A DNA stretch of 64,000 nucleotides from Rhodothermia bacterium (GTDB taxonomy: Bacteria > Bacteroidota > Rhodothermia > Rhodothermales > JAAAOL01): contig JAUIDY010000005.1 of the NCBI GenBank assembly GCA_030428385.1, positions 30,314-94,313 of the forward strand. Direction: 5' to 3'. A program made the translations under genes and the position numbers. The notes below the pieces were generated by a model, which was not told the origin of the DNA, did no database searches, and saw nothing but the letters and a program-made list of their open reading frames with translations. Numbering within the stretch: position 1 is the stretch's first letter; the number at the start of each line of letters is the position of its first letter. Shown here one piece after another: positions 24,916 to 32,569 of this stretch.

Positions 24916-25875
24916 ATGCCCTTGTCGACCCTCGTGCTGCATCCGGCTGATTTGGCCGCCGCGAAGACACCGCCGCGCCTGTTTGGGCGGTCGGAGCCGC
25001 TGGTGCTGGAAATTGGGTTTGGCGACGGGACGTTTCTGGCGCATCTCGCCGAGGCCCATCCCGATTGGAATGTGCTAGGCGCGGAGGTGTCGTTGGCATC
25101 GGTGGGACGGGCGTTTCGACGGCTGCGCCGAGAAGGGCATCACACGGCGCGGCTGTATCGCGGGGACGCGGCGTTTTTGCTGCGCGACATCGTGCCTGCT
25201 GAAAGCCTGCACCGCATCTATGTCAACTTCCCCGACCCGTGGCCCAAAAAGCGGCACCGCGACAAGCGGCTGTTGCAGGCCCCCTTTTTCCAGCTGGCCG
25301 CGGCGCGGCTGGAAGACGGCGGGACCATCCATTTTACCAGCGACCACGCCGAATATTTCGCCTTTGCGCTTGAGGAAGCTGCCACGACGGGCCTGTTTCA
25401 CACCACCTTGCATCCACCCACGCCTGCGTCGCTGACCACCAAATATGCCCGGAAGTGGCAGGCGCAGGCGAAGCACATCCAGCACGCCATTTTTACCCGC
25501 CTTGCCGCCCCCGCTGCGCCGATTCTGCCCGTTGTTGAGACGTTATCCACCATGCACCACGCCATCTTGCAGGGCACGCTGCCTGCCATCGACACCTTCA
25601 AAAAACACGTCCAGCCGTTCGCCGGCGGGCACGTCATTGTGCTGGAAGCCTTTCGGCCCGTCTCGGGCGATGGGCTGTTGTTCGTCGTTCGCATCGAGGA
25701 GGCCGAATTGACGCAGGAAGTGCTTGTGGAAGTCTTTTCGCATGGCGAGGCGTACCGCGCAGGCATCAAGGCGTGGGGCCAGCCGCTGGCAACACGCGGC
25801 ACCCGCGAGGCCGTCGGCGCTGTAGCCCAGTGGCTCACGGAGCGGGGACTGACAGAGGTTGAGCGGTATTATTAG
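24916..25875 (+). CDS. trmB: tRNA (guanine-N7)-methyltransferase with C-terminal extension
   Basis: 319 residues from ATG 24916. The N-terminal two-thirds is a classical TrmB: SAM-binding LVLEIGFGDGTFLAHLA, NVLGAEVSLASVGRAFRRL, the hallmark IYVNFPDPWPKKRHRDKRLL, and GTIHFTSDHAEYF. It makes m7G46 in tRNA. After about residue 205 there is an additional domain of some 110 residues (MHHAILQGTLPAIDTFKKHV ... VEVFSHGEAYRAGIKAWGQP) not present in the short E. coli or Bacillus enzymes; the Aquifex enzyme is also known to be extended. The frame upstream to 24703 runs through repeats and is not coding. The O-methyltransferase gene follows. Confidence 0.93.
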   Translation: MPLSTLVLHPADLAAAKTPPRLFGRSEPLVLEIGFGDGTFLAHLAEAHPDWNVLGAEVSLASVGRAFRRLRREGHHTARLYRGDAAFLLRDIVPAESLHRIYVNFPDPWPKKRHRDKRLLQAPFFQLAAARLEDGGTIHFTSDHAEYFAFALEEAATTGLFHTTLHPPTPASLTTKYARKWQAQAKHIQHAIFTRLAAPAAPILPVVETLSTMHHAILQGTLPAIDTFKKHVQPFAGGHVIVLEAFRPVSGDGLLFVVRIEEAELTQEVLVEVFSHGEAYRAGIKAWGQPLATRGTREAVGAVAQWLTERGLTEVERYY

Positions 25876-26068
25876 GAAGTGCATGGGTGTCGGTCGGACC
25901 GAGGGAAGGTCGAATCCTGACGCGTCGTGGTTGGTTGATCCTCCCCCCAACTCCCTCCTTACTACGAAAAGAGGGGGAGAAAGGATAGCGGTGTCTTCAT
26001 CGTGGAAAACAACGGTGACCGCTGCGCCTTTTGCTCGTTCTGTTTCCAACGCTTCAAACCCCCAACCG

Positions 26069-26731
26069 ATGTCTCGTAAACACCTCAGCCTTTCGCCCGC
26101 CCTTAACGACTACCTGAGCGCCGTCTCCTTGCGGGAGCCGGAAGTGTTGCGGCGTCTTCGCGAAGAAACAGCCACACACGCATTGGCCAACATGCAGATT
26201 GCGCCGGAACAGGGGCAGTTTATGGCGCTGCTGGCGCGGCTTGTCGGGGCAAAAAACGTGCTCGAAATAGGCGTTTTTACGGGCTATAGCTCGCTGGTGG
26301 TGGCGTTGGCGCTGCCGGACGACGGGCGCCTCGTGGCGTGTGACGTGAGTGAGGAATACACAACGGTGGCGCGGCGCTACTGGCAGGAAGCGGGCGTGGC
26401 GCACAAAATTGACCTACGCATCGCTCCTGCGCTCGACACGCTTGATGCGCTGCTGGCGGATGCACAGGCGGGGACGTTCGACTTCGCCTTCATCGACGCG
26501 GACAAGCCCAGCTATGACGCCTATTACGAGCGGACCCTGCACCTCCTACGTCCCGGTGGCCTTGTGGTGTTCGACAATATGCTGTGGGGTGGGCGTGTCG
26601 CTGATCCCAAGGAAGAGGCCCCACAGGCACGGGCCCTCCATGCGCTGAACCAGAAACTACAAGCCGACGACCGTATCCATCTCAGCCTGTTACCCATCGC
26701 CGACGGCGTAACACTGGCACTGAAGCGGTGA
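26069..26731 (+). CDS. SAM-dependent O-methyltransferase (CCoAOMT-like)
   Basis: 220 residues, usual family length. VLEIGVFTGYSSLVVALALP is SAM motif I; VACDVSEEY holds the acidic residue binding the ribose; FDFAFIDADKPSYDAYYE supplies metal ligands (Asp pair) and LLRPGGLVVFDNMLWGG the Asn/Asp metal site, so it should be a divalent-metal-dependent catechol-type O-methyltransferase. Substrate unknown; such enzymes act on catechols or hydroxylated aromatics. It is cytoplasmic. It lies 193 bp after trmB on the same strand; the spacer has a CTCCCCCCAACTCCC-type tract and no clear terminator. Confidence 0.92.
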   Translation: MSRKHLSLSPALNDYLSAVSLREPEVLRRLREETATHALANMQIAPEQGQFMALLARLVGAKNVLEIGVFTGYSSLVVALALPDDGRLVACDVSEEYTTVARRYWQEAGVAHKIDLRIAPALDTLDALLADAQAGTFDFAFIDADKPSYDAYYERTLHLLRPGGLVVFDNMLWGGRVADPKEEAPQARALHALNQKLQADDRIHLSLLPIADGVTLALKR

Positions 26732-26854
26732 GGAAAGGGGTTTGAGGGGAGAGTGAGAGTGGGAGAGGTAGCGATAGGGATCGGTGTGGCACCCGTAAAG
26801 ACGCGTCGAGGCGCGTCTCACGGTTGGATAGAGCAGGGCGAAGATCCGCCCCGC

Positions 26855-27415
26855 TTACGACGCGCCTTCCACTTCGCCCAGCTTTTCGACAAACTGCTTG
26901 CTGAGGTTCGGGTAGGCGATGCGAAACATCTCAAAGGGCTCTTGCTCGGCTTCGCCTTTCTTTTCCAGTTCCTTGTAGAGGCGGGCGCAGGCGTTCCACA
27001 CCGAGCGTCGCAGTCCCCATTTTTCGGCCGAATACGATGCGGCGCGGCGCTTCCCCAGTTCGTCCATCCAACTCACCTGCACGTAGGGTTTTTTGGTGCC
27101 GTTGCCGATGTCTTTAAACGTCAGGTTGAGCCCCACCACGCCGCTGCGACTGCGGGCTTCCGCCGATTTTTTGGCGGCGTCGTCGGGTTCGGGCAGGTCC
27201 TCCAACAACTCGTCGCGGTATTTCATGGCATGGTCATACAATGCCGAATCGCGTCCGCCGTGCTTTTTATCTGAGAAAAACTTGCTGATCCGTGTCCCTT
27301 GCCGACGGGCGCGTACGAGCCAACCATGCGTAGAAGAGCGGTCGGGGTGTTCGTCGTCGGGCTCAATATCAATGCGGGTGATGTGATGCAGTTCGTCCTG
27401 CGTGGGCGTTACCAT
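26855..27415 (-). CDS. Protein with two AP2-like segments
   Basis: 186 residues, highly charged, no signal peptide. Two segments share a three-strand-plus-helix pattern reminiscent of AP2 DNA-binding domains: residues about 30-72 (GWLVRARRQGTRISKFFSDK, then the helix ALYDHAMKYRDELL) and about 90-150 (GVVGLNLTF ... KPYVQVSWMDELGKRRAASY, then SVWNACARLYKEL). In bacteria AP2-like modules occur in mobile-element proteins and in free-standing regulators. No integrase catalytic domain is present here, so a DNA-binding regulator is the most natural reading, but this is pattern-level evidence. It is a monocistronic-looking gene between convergent and codirectional neighbours. Confidence 0.62.
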   Translation of the reverse strand: MVTPTQDELHHITRIDIEPDDEHPDRSSTHGWLVRARRQGTRISKFFSDKKHGGRDSALYDHAMKYRDELLEDLPEPDDAAKKSAEARSRSGVVGLNLTFKDIGNGTKKPYVQVSWMDELGKRRAASYSAEKWGLRRSVWNACARLYKELEKKGEAEQEPFEMFRIAYPNLSKQFVEKLGEVEGAS

Positions 27416-27693
27416 AATGGAATGACGTCACGTAACATGGTAGGGAAAACAATAGGTACATAGGCTGGCCTAGCATGATACCAGCGCCATACCAGCGGGA
27501 CTCGGGAGAAAAGCGGGGGGGAGGAGGGCCGAGTAGAGGGGCGAGCGTGTACAGGCACGCTCACAATCGAGGGAGCCAAAATATACGAAACAATCGGCCA
27601 CATGCACACCGCACACAACAAAAAGAGCGTCGGTGTCCGTTTTTTTGTCAGGTTTTTGAAAAGGTTTCCAGGCCGGACCGGGGATCAGCCCCC
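27416..27693. promoter_or_regulatory. Upstream region of the AP2-like gene with a hairpin
   Basis: Contains a perfect inverted repeat GAGCGTG-N6-CACGCTC (27543-27562) about 130 bp upstream of the AP2-like gene. It also lies past the stop of the leftward biotin carboxylase gene, so it could be either a transcript-end hairpin or an operator. A second possible stem, ACAAAAA ... TTTTTGT, lies at 27617-27647. No gene seen. Confidence 0.4.
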
Positions 27694-29196
27694 TCAGGCC
27701 CGGCGTCGCTGCTGCCAGGCGTTAGTGGCGGTGACGGGCGAGGGGCTGTGGTTGGGGGAAGAAACCGCGCGCGCGTGCTGGGCATGATACAGCACGGCGG
27801 CCAGCGCCGCCGCCTCATCTCCCACCGGGTCGTCCGGGGTGAGCGCCTCGGGTGAAAAATACTGACTCACAAAATGTGTGGAGAAGTTGCCACTACAAAA
27901 CGCCTCGTGCTGCATCACAAACCGGCAGAACGGAATCGTCGTTTCCATTCCGGCGATGGTGTATTCCTGCAAGGCCCGGTCCATGCGGCGGATCGCTTCG
28001 GCACGGGTCCGGCCCCACGCGGTGAGCTTCGAGATCATCGGGTCATAGTGAATCGACACCTCGCCGCCTTCGGCGACGCCTGCATCGACGCGCACGCCAA
28101 AGCCCGACGGGGCGGCATGGCGGAGCAACGGGCCAGGGTCGGGCAGGAAGTTGTTGACGGGGTCTTCGGCGTAGACACGGCACTCGATGGCATGTCCATG
28201 AATCGACAGGGCGTCTTGCCCATAGCCCAGTTCCTCACCTTCGGCGATGCGGATCTGCTCGGCGACGAGGTCGAGGCCGGTAATCCACTCCGTCACGGGA
28301 TGCTCCACCTGGAGGCGGGTGTTCATCTCCATGAAGTAGAAGTTCAGGTCTTTGTCCACCAGAAACTCCACGGTGCCCGCGTTGACATAGCCACAGGCGC
28401 GGGCGGCTTCCACGGCTGCCTGGCCCATCTTGTCTCGTACCTCCGGGGTGAGGACGGACGACGGCGCTTCTTCGATCACTTTCTGGTGCCGCCGCTGGAT
28501 GGAGCATTCGCGCTCGAACAGGTGCACGATGTGGCCATGCTGGTCGGCAAGGATCTGGAACTCGATATGGCGGGGCTCCACGATGTATTTTTCCACAAAC
28601 ACACGCCCGTCGCCAAACGCGCTCTGGGCTTCGCTCTGGGCGGTCTGCATCGCGCGTTTAAAGTCGGACGGATGCTCCACAATGCGCATCCCTTTCCCGC
28701 CGCCGCCTGCCGCTGCCTTGATGAGCACCGGGTAGCCGATGTCCTCGGCGATGCGGGCGGCTTCGTCGAAGTTGGCCACGGCGTCTTCGGTGCCAGGGGC
28801 CATCGGGACGCCGGCAGCAGCCATCATCGCCCGCGCCTCGGTTTTGTCACCCATCGACCGGATGGCATCGGGCGGTGGGCCGATAAACATGATGCCCGCA
28901 TCGGCACACGCCTGTGCAAACGTGGCGTTCTCGGACAAAAAACCGTAGCCGGGATGCACGGCGTTGGCTCCGGTTTGCCGCGCCACCGCGAGGATGTTTT
29001 CCTGGACCAGGTATGATTGCCCCGAGGGCGGTGGCCCGATTTCATAGGCTTCGTCGGCCATTTGCACATGCGGTGCGGTGCGGTCTGCGGTGGAATAGAC
29101 AGCGACGGTGGGAATACCCAACTCGCGGCAGGTCCGCATGACACGAATGGCGATTTCGCCCCGGTTGGCAACTAGTACTTTGGTGATTTTTGGCAT
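27694..29196 (-). CDS. accC: Biotin carboxylase subunit
   Basis: 500 residues starting MPKITKVLVANRGEIAIRV at 29196. Has the ATP-grasp signatures: GYGFLSENATFAQACADAGI, KAAAGGGGKGMRIV (glycine-rich ATP loop), RDCSIQRRHQK-type motif here as ECSIQRRHQKVIEEAPS, and the active-site block MEMNTRLQVEHPVTEW. It carboxylates biotin on a carrier protein for acetyl-CoA (or propionyl/acyl-CoA) carboxylase in the cytoplasm. It is about 50 residues longer than E. coli AccC, with a C-terminal tail (DEAAALAAVLYHAQHARAVS) but no BCCP domain, and no accB or carboxyltransferase gene is adjacent. Serving an acyl-CoA carboxylase other than the fatty-acid enzyme is therefore possible. Confidence 0.92.
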   Translation of the reverse strand: MPKITKVLVANRGEIAIRVMRTCRELGIPTVAVYSTADRTAPHVQMADEAYEIGPPPSGQSYLVQENILAVARQTGANAVHPGYGFLSENATFAQACADAGIMFIGPPPDAIRSMGDKTEARAMMAAAGVPMAPGTEDAVANFDEAARIAEDIGYPVLIKAAAGGGGKGMRIVEHPSDFKRAMQTAQSEAQSAFGDGRVFVEKYIVEPRHIEFQILADQHGHIVHLFERECSIQRRHQKVIEEAPSSVLTPEVRDKMGQAAVEAARACGYVNAGTVEFLVDKDLNFYFMEMNTRLQVEHPVTEWITGLDLVAEQIRIAEGEELGYGQDALSIHGHAIECRVYAEDPVNNFLPDPGPLLRHAAPSGFGVRVDAGVAEGGEVSIHYDPMISKLTAWGRTRAEAIRRMDRALQEYTIAGMETTIPFCRFVMQHEAFCSGNFSTHFVSQYFSPEALTPDDPVGDEAAALAAVLYHAQHARAVSSPNHSPSPVTATNAWQQRRRA

Positions 29197-29543
29197 GAGG
29201 ATCAGACGTGGGCACAAGAACAGGTGCGGAAAGGAAGGATAACACTTTTTCTCCCTATTGGGCGCAATATTTTACATGCACTGCCAGGGAGTTGTAGGGA
29301 ATTGGCGATAAAAGAAAGGGGGCAGGAACGTACACCCGTACTTTGCAGGCGTCGAAAGGGTCACAACTGGCATGGTCTATGTTCTAAAGAAACAAGCGCT
29401 CGCACCGACCAGTATGGACATTTTTGGCGCATAAAACCTGCAAAAACGTCGTGCCTGTTGCTGCTGCACCGGTTAAAACCTGCTAGGATGTCGGATGCGG
29501 GCGCACCCAACCAGGACCGAACCTTTTTGTACGATAGATCGCG
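29197..29543. other. Divergent intergenic region between accC and the J-domain gene
   Basis: 347 bp without a supported gene. It should contain promoters for both divergent neighbours. I see no CIRCE element, no strong palindrome and none of the dispersed repeat families. Confidence 0.5.
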
Positions 29544-30479
29544 ATGCCGACCCTCAAAGATTATTACAAGATTCTGGGCGTTGCCGAAAATGCCGATGCG
29601 GAGGCCATCAAAAAGGCCTACCGCAAGCTGGCGCGTACCTATCATCCCGACCGCAACCCCGACGATGCGGCGGCGGAAGATCGGTTTAAGGAGATTCAGG
29701 AGGCGCACGACATCCTCGGCGACCCGAAAAAGCGGAAAGAGTACGACATGATGCGCAAGAACCCGTTTGGCGCCTTTGGCGGATTCCAGACAACGGGCGG
29801 CGGGCAGTATTACCAGCGCCCCGATGGCACGTATGTGCGGTTTGATACCGGCGGGGCACCGGGCGGCTTTGGCGATGGCGGTTTTGGGGGGCTGGGCGAT
29901 ATCTTCAGCCGCCTTTTTGGAGGAGAGCCCGAAGCTCCGCCACGGGCAGGTGGTCCGCGCAGGGCCGCGCAGGGACACCACGCCGAGGTGCAGGTGACGC
30001 TTTCCCTGGAAGAAGCCTTGCAGGGCGGGAAGGCCGAGGTGACCTTGCCTACGGGCGAGCGCGTCCGGGTGCCTTTTCCGAAAGGCGTGCCCAATGGGTT
30101 TAAGGTGCGGCTCAAAGGGCGCGGGTATCCACAACCCGGAGGGCGGCCCGGCCATGCCTACGTGACGTTCGACGTAACGCCGCATCCCGACTTCCGCCGC
30201 GAAAGTGATGACCTGTATACCACGGTCACAATTCCTGTTTTCGAGGCCCTGCTCGGCACTAGCCGCAGTGTGACGAACGCCTACGGCAGCCGCGTGAAGG
30301 TGCCCATTGCTGCTGGAACACAGCCGGGCTCCAAACTGCGCCTCAAAGGCCAGGGCGTGCGCACCGACAAAGGGACCGGCGACCTCTACGTCGAAATCGC
30401 CGTCACGCTGCCGGAGCACCTCACGCCGGAGCAGAAAAAAGCGCTACAAGACGCCGCGAAGCTGTTCGAAAAGGAATAG
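29544..30479 (+). CDS. cbpA: DnaJ-type co-chaperone without zinc finger (CbpA-like)
   Basis: 311 residues. The J domain (about 3-68) has the HPD tripeptide in TYHPDRNPDD and the basic helix IKKAYRKLA, so it can stimulate DnaK. A Gly/Phe-rich linker (NPFGAFGGF ... GGFGDGGFGGLGDIF) follows, then the two beta-barrel C-terminal domains (AEVQVTLSLEEALQGGKAEV and VTPHPDFRRESDDLYTTVTI). The Cys-rich zinc finger of true DnaJ is absent, making it type B (CbpA/DnaJ2-like). dnaK and grpE are not nearby. Cytoplasmic. Confidence 0.93.
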   Translation: MPTLKDYYKILGVAENADAEAIKKAYRKLARTYHPDRNPDDAAAEDRFKEIQEAHDILGDPKKRKEYDMMRKNPFGAFGGFQTTGGGQYYQRPDGTYVRFDTGGAPGGFGDGGFGGLGDIFSRLFGGEPEAPPRAGGPRRAAQGHHAEVQVTLSLEEALQGGKAEVTLPTGERVRVPFPKGVPNGFKVRLKGRGYPQPGGRPGHAYVTFDVTPHPDFRRESDDLYTTVTIPVFEALLGTSRSVTNAYGSRVKVPIAAGTQPGSKLRLKGQGVRTDKGTGDLYVEIAVTLPEHLTPEQKKALQDAAKLFEKE

Positions 30480-30828
30480 CGAATCTCCGCGTTTGCCGTT
30501 TGCCCCCGGTGCTTTTCCCAACGGAGTGAGATCGCCTGTCGCCTGTGGTTCCTCGCGTTGACCTGGGTACACGACAATACGTTCATTCTTGTCATCTCGG
30601 CGACCAGCGGAAGGAGAGATCTGCCACCCTGCAGGTTAGCATGACGCTGGAACGAGGCGTTGTGCCATTTCCAACGTGGGAGATCTTTCACATGCGGTCG
30701 AGATGACACCGTTCAAGGTTTTGTCGTGTACGGAGCGCGATGACATAAAAAAGCGATGCCGTTGAGCAATAGTGGTCGTCCCACCTCTGCTGCAAACAGG
30801 GCCCCATTCTCCCAAACACCCAAACTCC
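30480..30828. other. Repeat-filled gap after the J-domain gene
   Basis: No supported gene. It holds half of a family D palindrome (30521-30561, GAGTGAGATCGCC ... TCCTCGCGTTGAC) and a family E hairpin (30591-30707, GTCATCTCGGCGACCAGCGG ... GGTCGAGATGAC). It separates two convergent genes, so these hairpins may also serve as transcript ends. Confidence 0.65.
30591..30707. repeat. Family E palindrome, copy 3
   Basis: GTCATCTCGGCGACCAGCGG, AAGGAGAGATCTGCCA ..., then GGGAGATCTTTCACATGCGG TCGAGATGAC: a 117-bp imperfect palindrome. The 52021-52139 copy shares GTCATCTCG, GGAGAGATCT and GGGAGATC in the same order. Confidence 0.7.
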
Positions 30829-32163
30829 CTACGGTATCTCCCGGAGCAGCCGCTCGTAGACCCGCTCTGCCACGTCGAGCGCCAACTCGTCCACCAACTC
30901 GTTGGTGAGTTCTTCGCGTCCGAGGCGGTCGGTGTCTTCGAAGAGTTCACGCTGGGAGCCGGAGAGGTCCAGGTCTTCCCAGTTGCCGTCAAACACGCCG
31001 CGTTTGAGTCGTTCGGAGGCGCTGGCGCGGACGCTGCCCTGGTCTAACACGCGCTGTGTGCGAGTATCAATGATGCGGTACTCCACCGTCGCGTCGAAGT
31101 CGAGTGTATAGGTTTGTTCGACGAAGACGGTGTCGACGCTGCCCCGCCCGGAGCGGCTGCTGCCACGGGCGCGTAGCTTCACGTTGCGCTCGCGGTTGCG
31201 GATGTTGCGTTCTTCGGATTCAAACTTGGTCATCTCGCCGGCCACCACAAGGTCGGCATCCACCACCCGTCCGATGTCAGCGGCGTCGCGGCGGGACAGG
31301 ATCACGTCTTCGTAGCGCAGGCGGCGCAGTTCGCGACGCAGTTGCACAGGATCGGCCGCGGCGATGAAGGGGACAGGCGCGGCCCAGTGGTCGTACGTGA
31401 GCACGTCGTTGAGGTCGCGCACGAGGTCACGTGGCGTGGCGCGGCGGGCGGCGTCGGTCTGGGCGAGTGGGAGGAAGGCGACGTAGTGCGTGCCTGCCGC
31501 CAGTGCGTCTTCTTGCAGCGCCAGCGCTTCGCGGGCCAGCGGGTGGTCGGGGCCGACGTACTCGGCGACGTGGGTGGCGCGGTCAAAGCCGCCCCGGTAG
31601 TGCTCTCGCTCCACTTCCTGCTGGGCCCATTTCAGGTGGACGCGGCCCTGTGCCTCGCGGATTTCGTCTTCGGTGTCGGCGCTTTCGGCATATTCCAGGG
31701 CGCGGTCGTAGGCCGCCAGCGCCTCGCTCCAGTCGGCGGCTTGCTCGGCGCGGTCGCCTTCTTGCAAGAGCACCACCAGCGCCTGCCGTTGGACGCGCCC
31801 CCGGTAGTCGGCATAGTCGGCTGGCACGGCAAGTGTCACGCCTACGTCGTCGGCGTCGGCGCGCAGCGCGTCCAGGTTGTCCAGTTCGAGGATGGCGTCA
31901 TCTGGCAGCCCCTCGGCCAGCGCAGCATCGGCGGCGGCGAGGTAGTCGTCGATGGCGTTTGCGCCCACCACTTCCAGCCGGTCCCGCGCCTCGGCAAACT
32001 CCGGCTCCCGTTCCAGCACGTCGATGTAGTACCGGGCGGCCTCGGCCCAGCGTTCCTGGGCTTCGAGTTGGGTGGCTTTTTCGTAGCGTTTCTGGGTGCT
32101 TTTGCAGCCGGTGAGGGTGGTGAGCAGCACAAAGGCAGCAAGCAGGGTGGGAAGGCGTCGCAT
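30829..32163 (-). CDS. TPR-like lipoprotein
   Basis: 444 residues. Lipoprotein signal peptide MRRLPTLLAAFVLLTTLTGC from ATG 32163. The first half (about 25-210) is helical and TPR-like (ATQLEAQERWAEAARYYIDV, GDRAEQAADWSEALAAYDRA, AQGRVHLKWAQQEVEREHY). The second half is alpha/beta with VAFLPLAQTDAARRA, GRVVDADLVVAGEMTKFESE and a dimer-like FDATVEYRIIDTRTQRVLDQ GSVRA, reminiscent of the CsgG/lipoprotein nucleotide-binding-like periplasmic fold (GxxxxADxVVxGxI). It is probably an outer-membrane-anchored periplasmic assembly factor; the role is inferred from the pattern. It lies divergently from the giant T9SS gene cluster but shares no visible operon with it. Confidence 0.78.
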   Translation of the reverse strand: MRRLPTLLAAFVLLTTLTGCKSTQKRYEKATQLEAQERWAEAARYYIDVLEREPEFAEARDRLEVVGANAIDDYLAAADAALAEGLPDDAILELDNLDALRADADDVGVTLAVPADYADYRGRVQRQALVVLLQEGDRAEQAADWSEALAAYDRALEYAESADTEDEIREAQGRVHLKWAQQEVEREHYRGGFDRATHVAEYVGPDHPLAREALALQEDALAAGTHYVAFLPLAQTDAARRATPRDLVRDLNDVLTYDHWAAPVPFIAAADPVQLRRELRRLRYEDVILSRRDAADIGRVVDADLVVAGEMTKFESEERNIRNRERNVKLRARGSSRSGRGSVDTVFVEQTYTLDFDATVEYRIIDTRTQRVLDQGSVRASASERLKRGVFDGNWEDLDLSGSQRELFEDTDRLGREELTNELVDELALDVAERVYERLLREIP

Positions 32164-32569
32164 GGAGGTTAAGAGCAAGGAGTGGGAATGTTGGGCGCTA
32201 AGAAACGGTCTGGTATGTGGGTTGAGGAGCGAGCCCGAGGAATTTTTGAACCTGCAACGAACGACTTTGGAGGGTCATAGCAGCGCTATGGGCCGAGAAA
32301 GCGGGCGATGTCAGGGGTAAAAAGGACCGGGCGCAGCCCCAAAGCATCGTGCCAGACCGTTTCTAAGATACGGAAGGGGTACTAAACAAGACGCGATAGC
32401 CACGGAGACTTTCTCTCATGGCTGCGATTTCGACGGTTCAGCCTAAAAAAGGAACGGTTCAACAATGTCCCCGTCGTGCAAAAAAAGCAGTGGCTGTATG
32501 CTAAATACAGGCGCACCGCCCATCGGGTGTGTGCCTGCACCCGCTTCAGCCACCCGACCCACCCCCACG
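32164..32569. other. Intergenic region with family A element, upstream of the T9SS cluster
   Basis: 406 bp separating a leftward lipoprotein gene from the four-gene T9SS cluster. The left half is a family A element (32201-32364); the right half (32365-32569) should hold the cluster promoter. An in-frame ATG at 32465 exists, but the added 35 residues would bury the signal peptide, so this stretch is read as untranslated. Confidence 0.6.
32201..32364. repeat. Family A terminal-inverted-repeat element, copy 2
   Basis: 164 bp with a perfect 13-base inverted repeat (AGAAACGGTCTGG at 32201-32213 and its complement at 32352-32364). The core CATAGCAGCGCTATGGGCCG AGAAA is a compensated variant of the GTAGCA-CGCTAC core in the other copies, where G-C has become A-T in both arms of the stem. 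The GGCGCAGCCCCAAAGCATCG segment is conserved near the right end. Confidence 0.78.

Noticed and set aside
25900..25930. tRNA-like TCGAATCC segment
   Set aside because: Only the T-loop-like bases are present; no acceptor or anticodon stems can be drawn. No tRNA was found in any gap.
29197..29543. Heat-shock CIRCE operator before the J-domain gene
   Set aside because: No TTAGCACTC-N9-GAGTGCTAA or close match is present.
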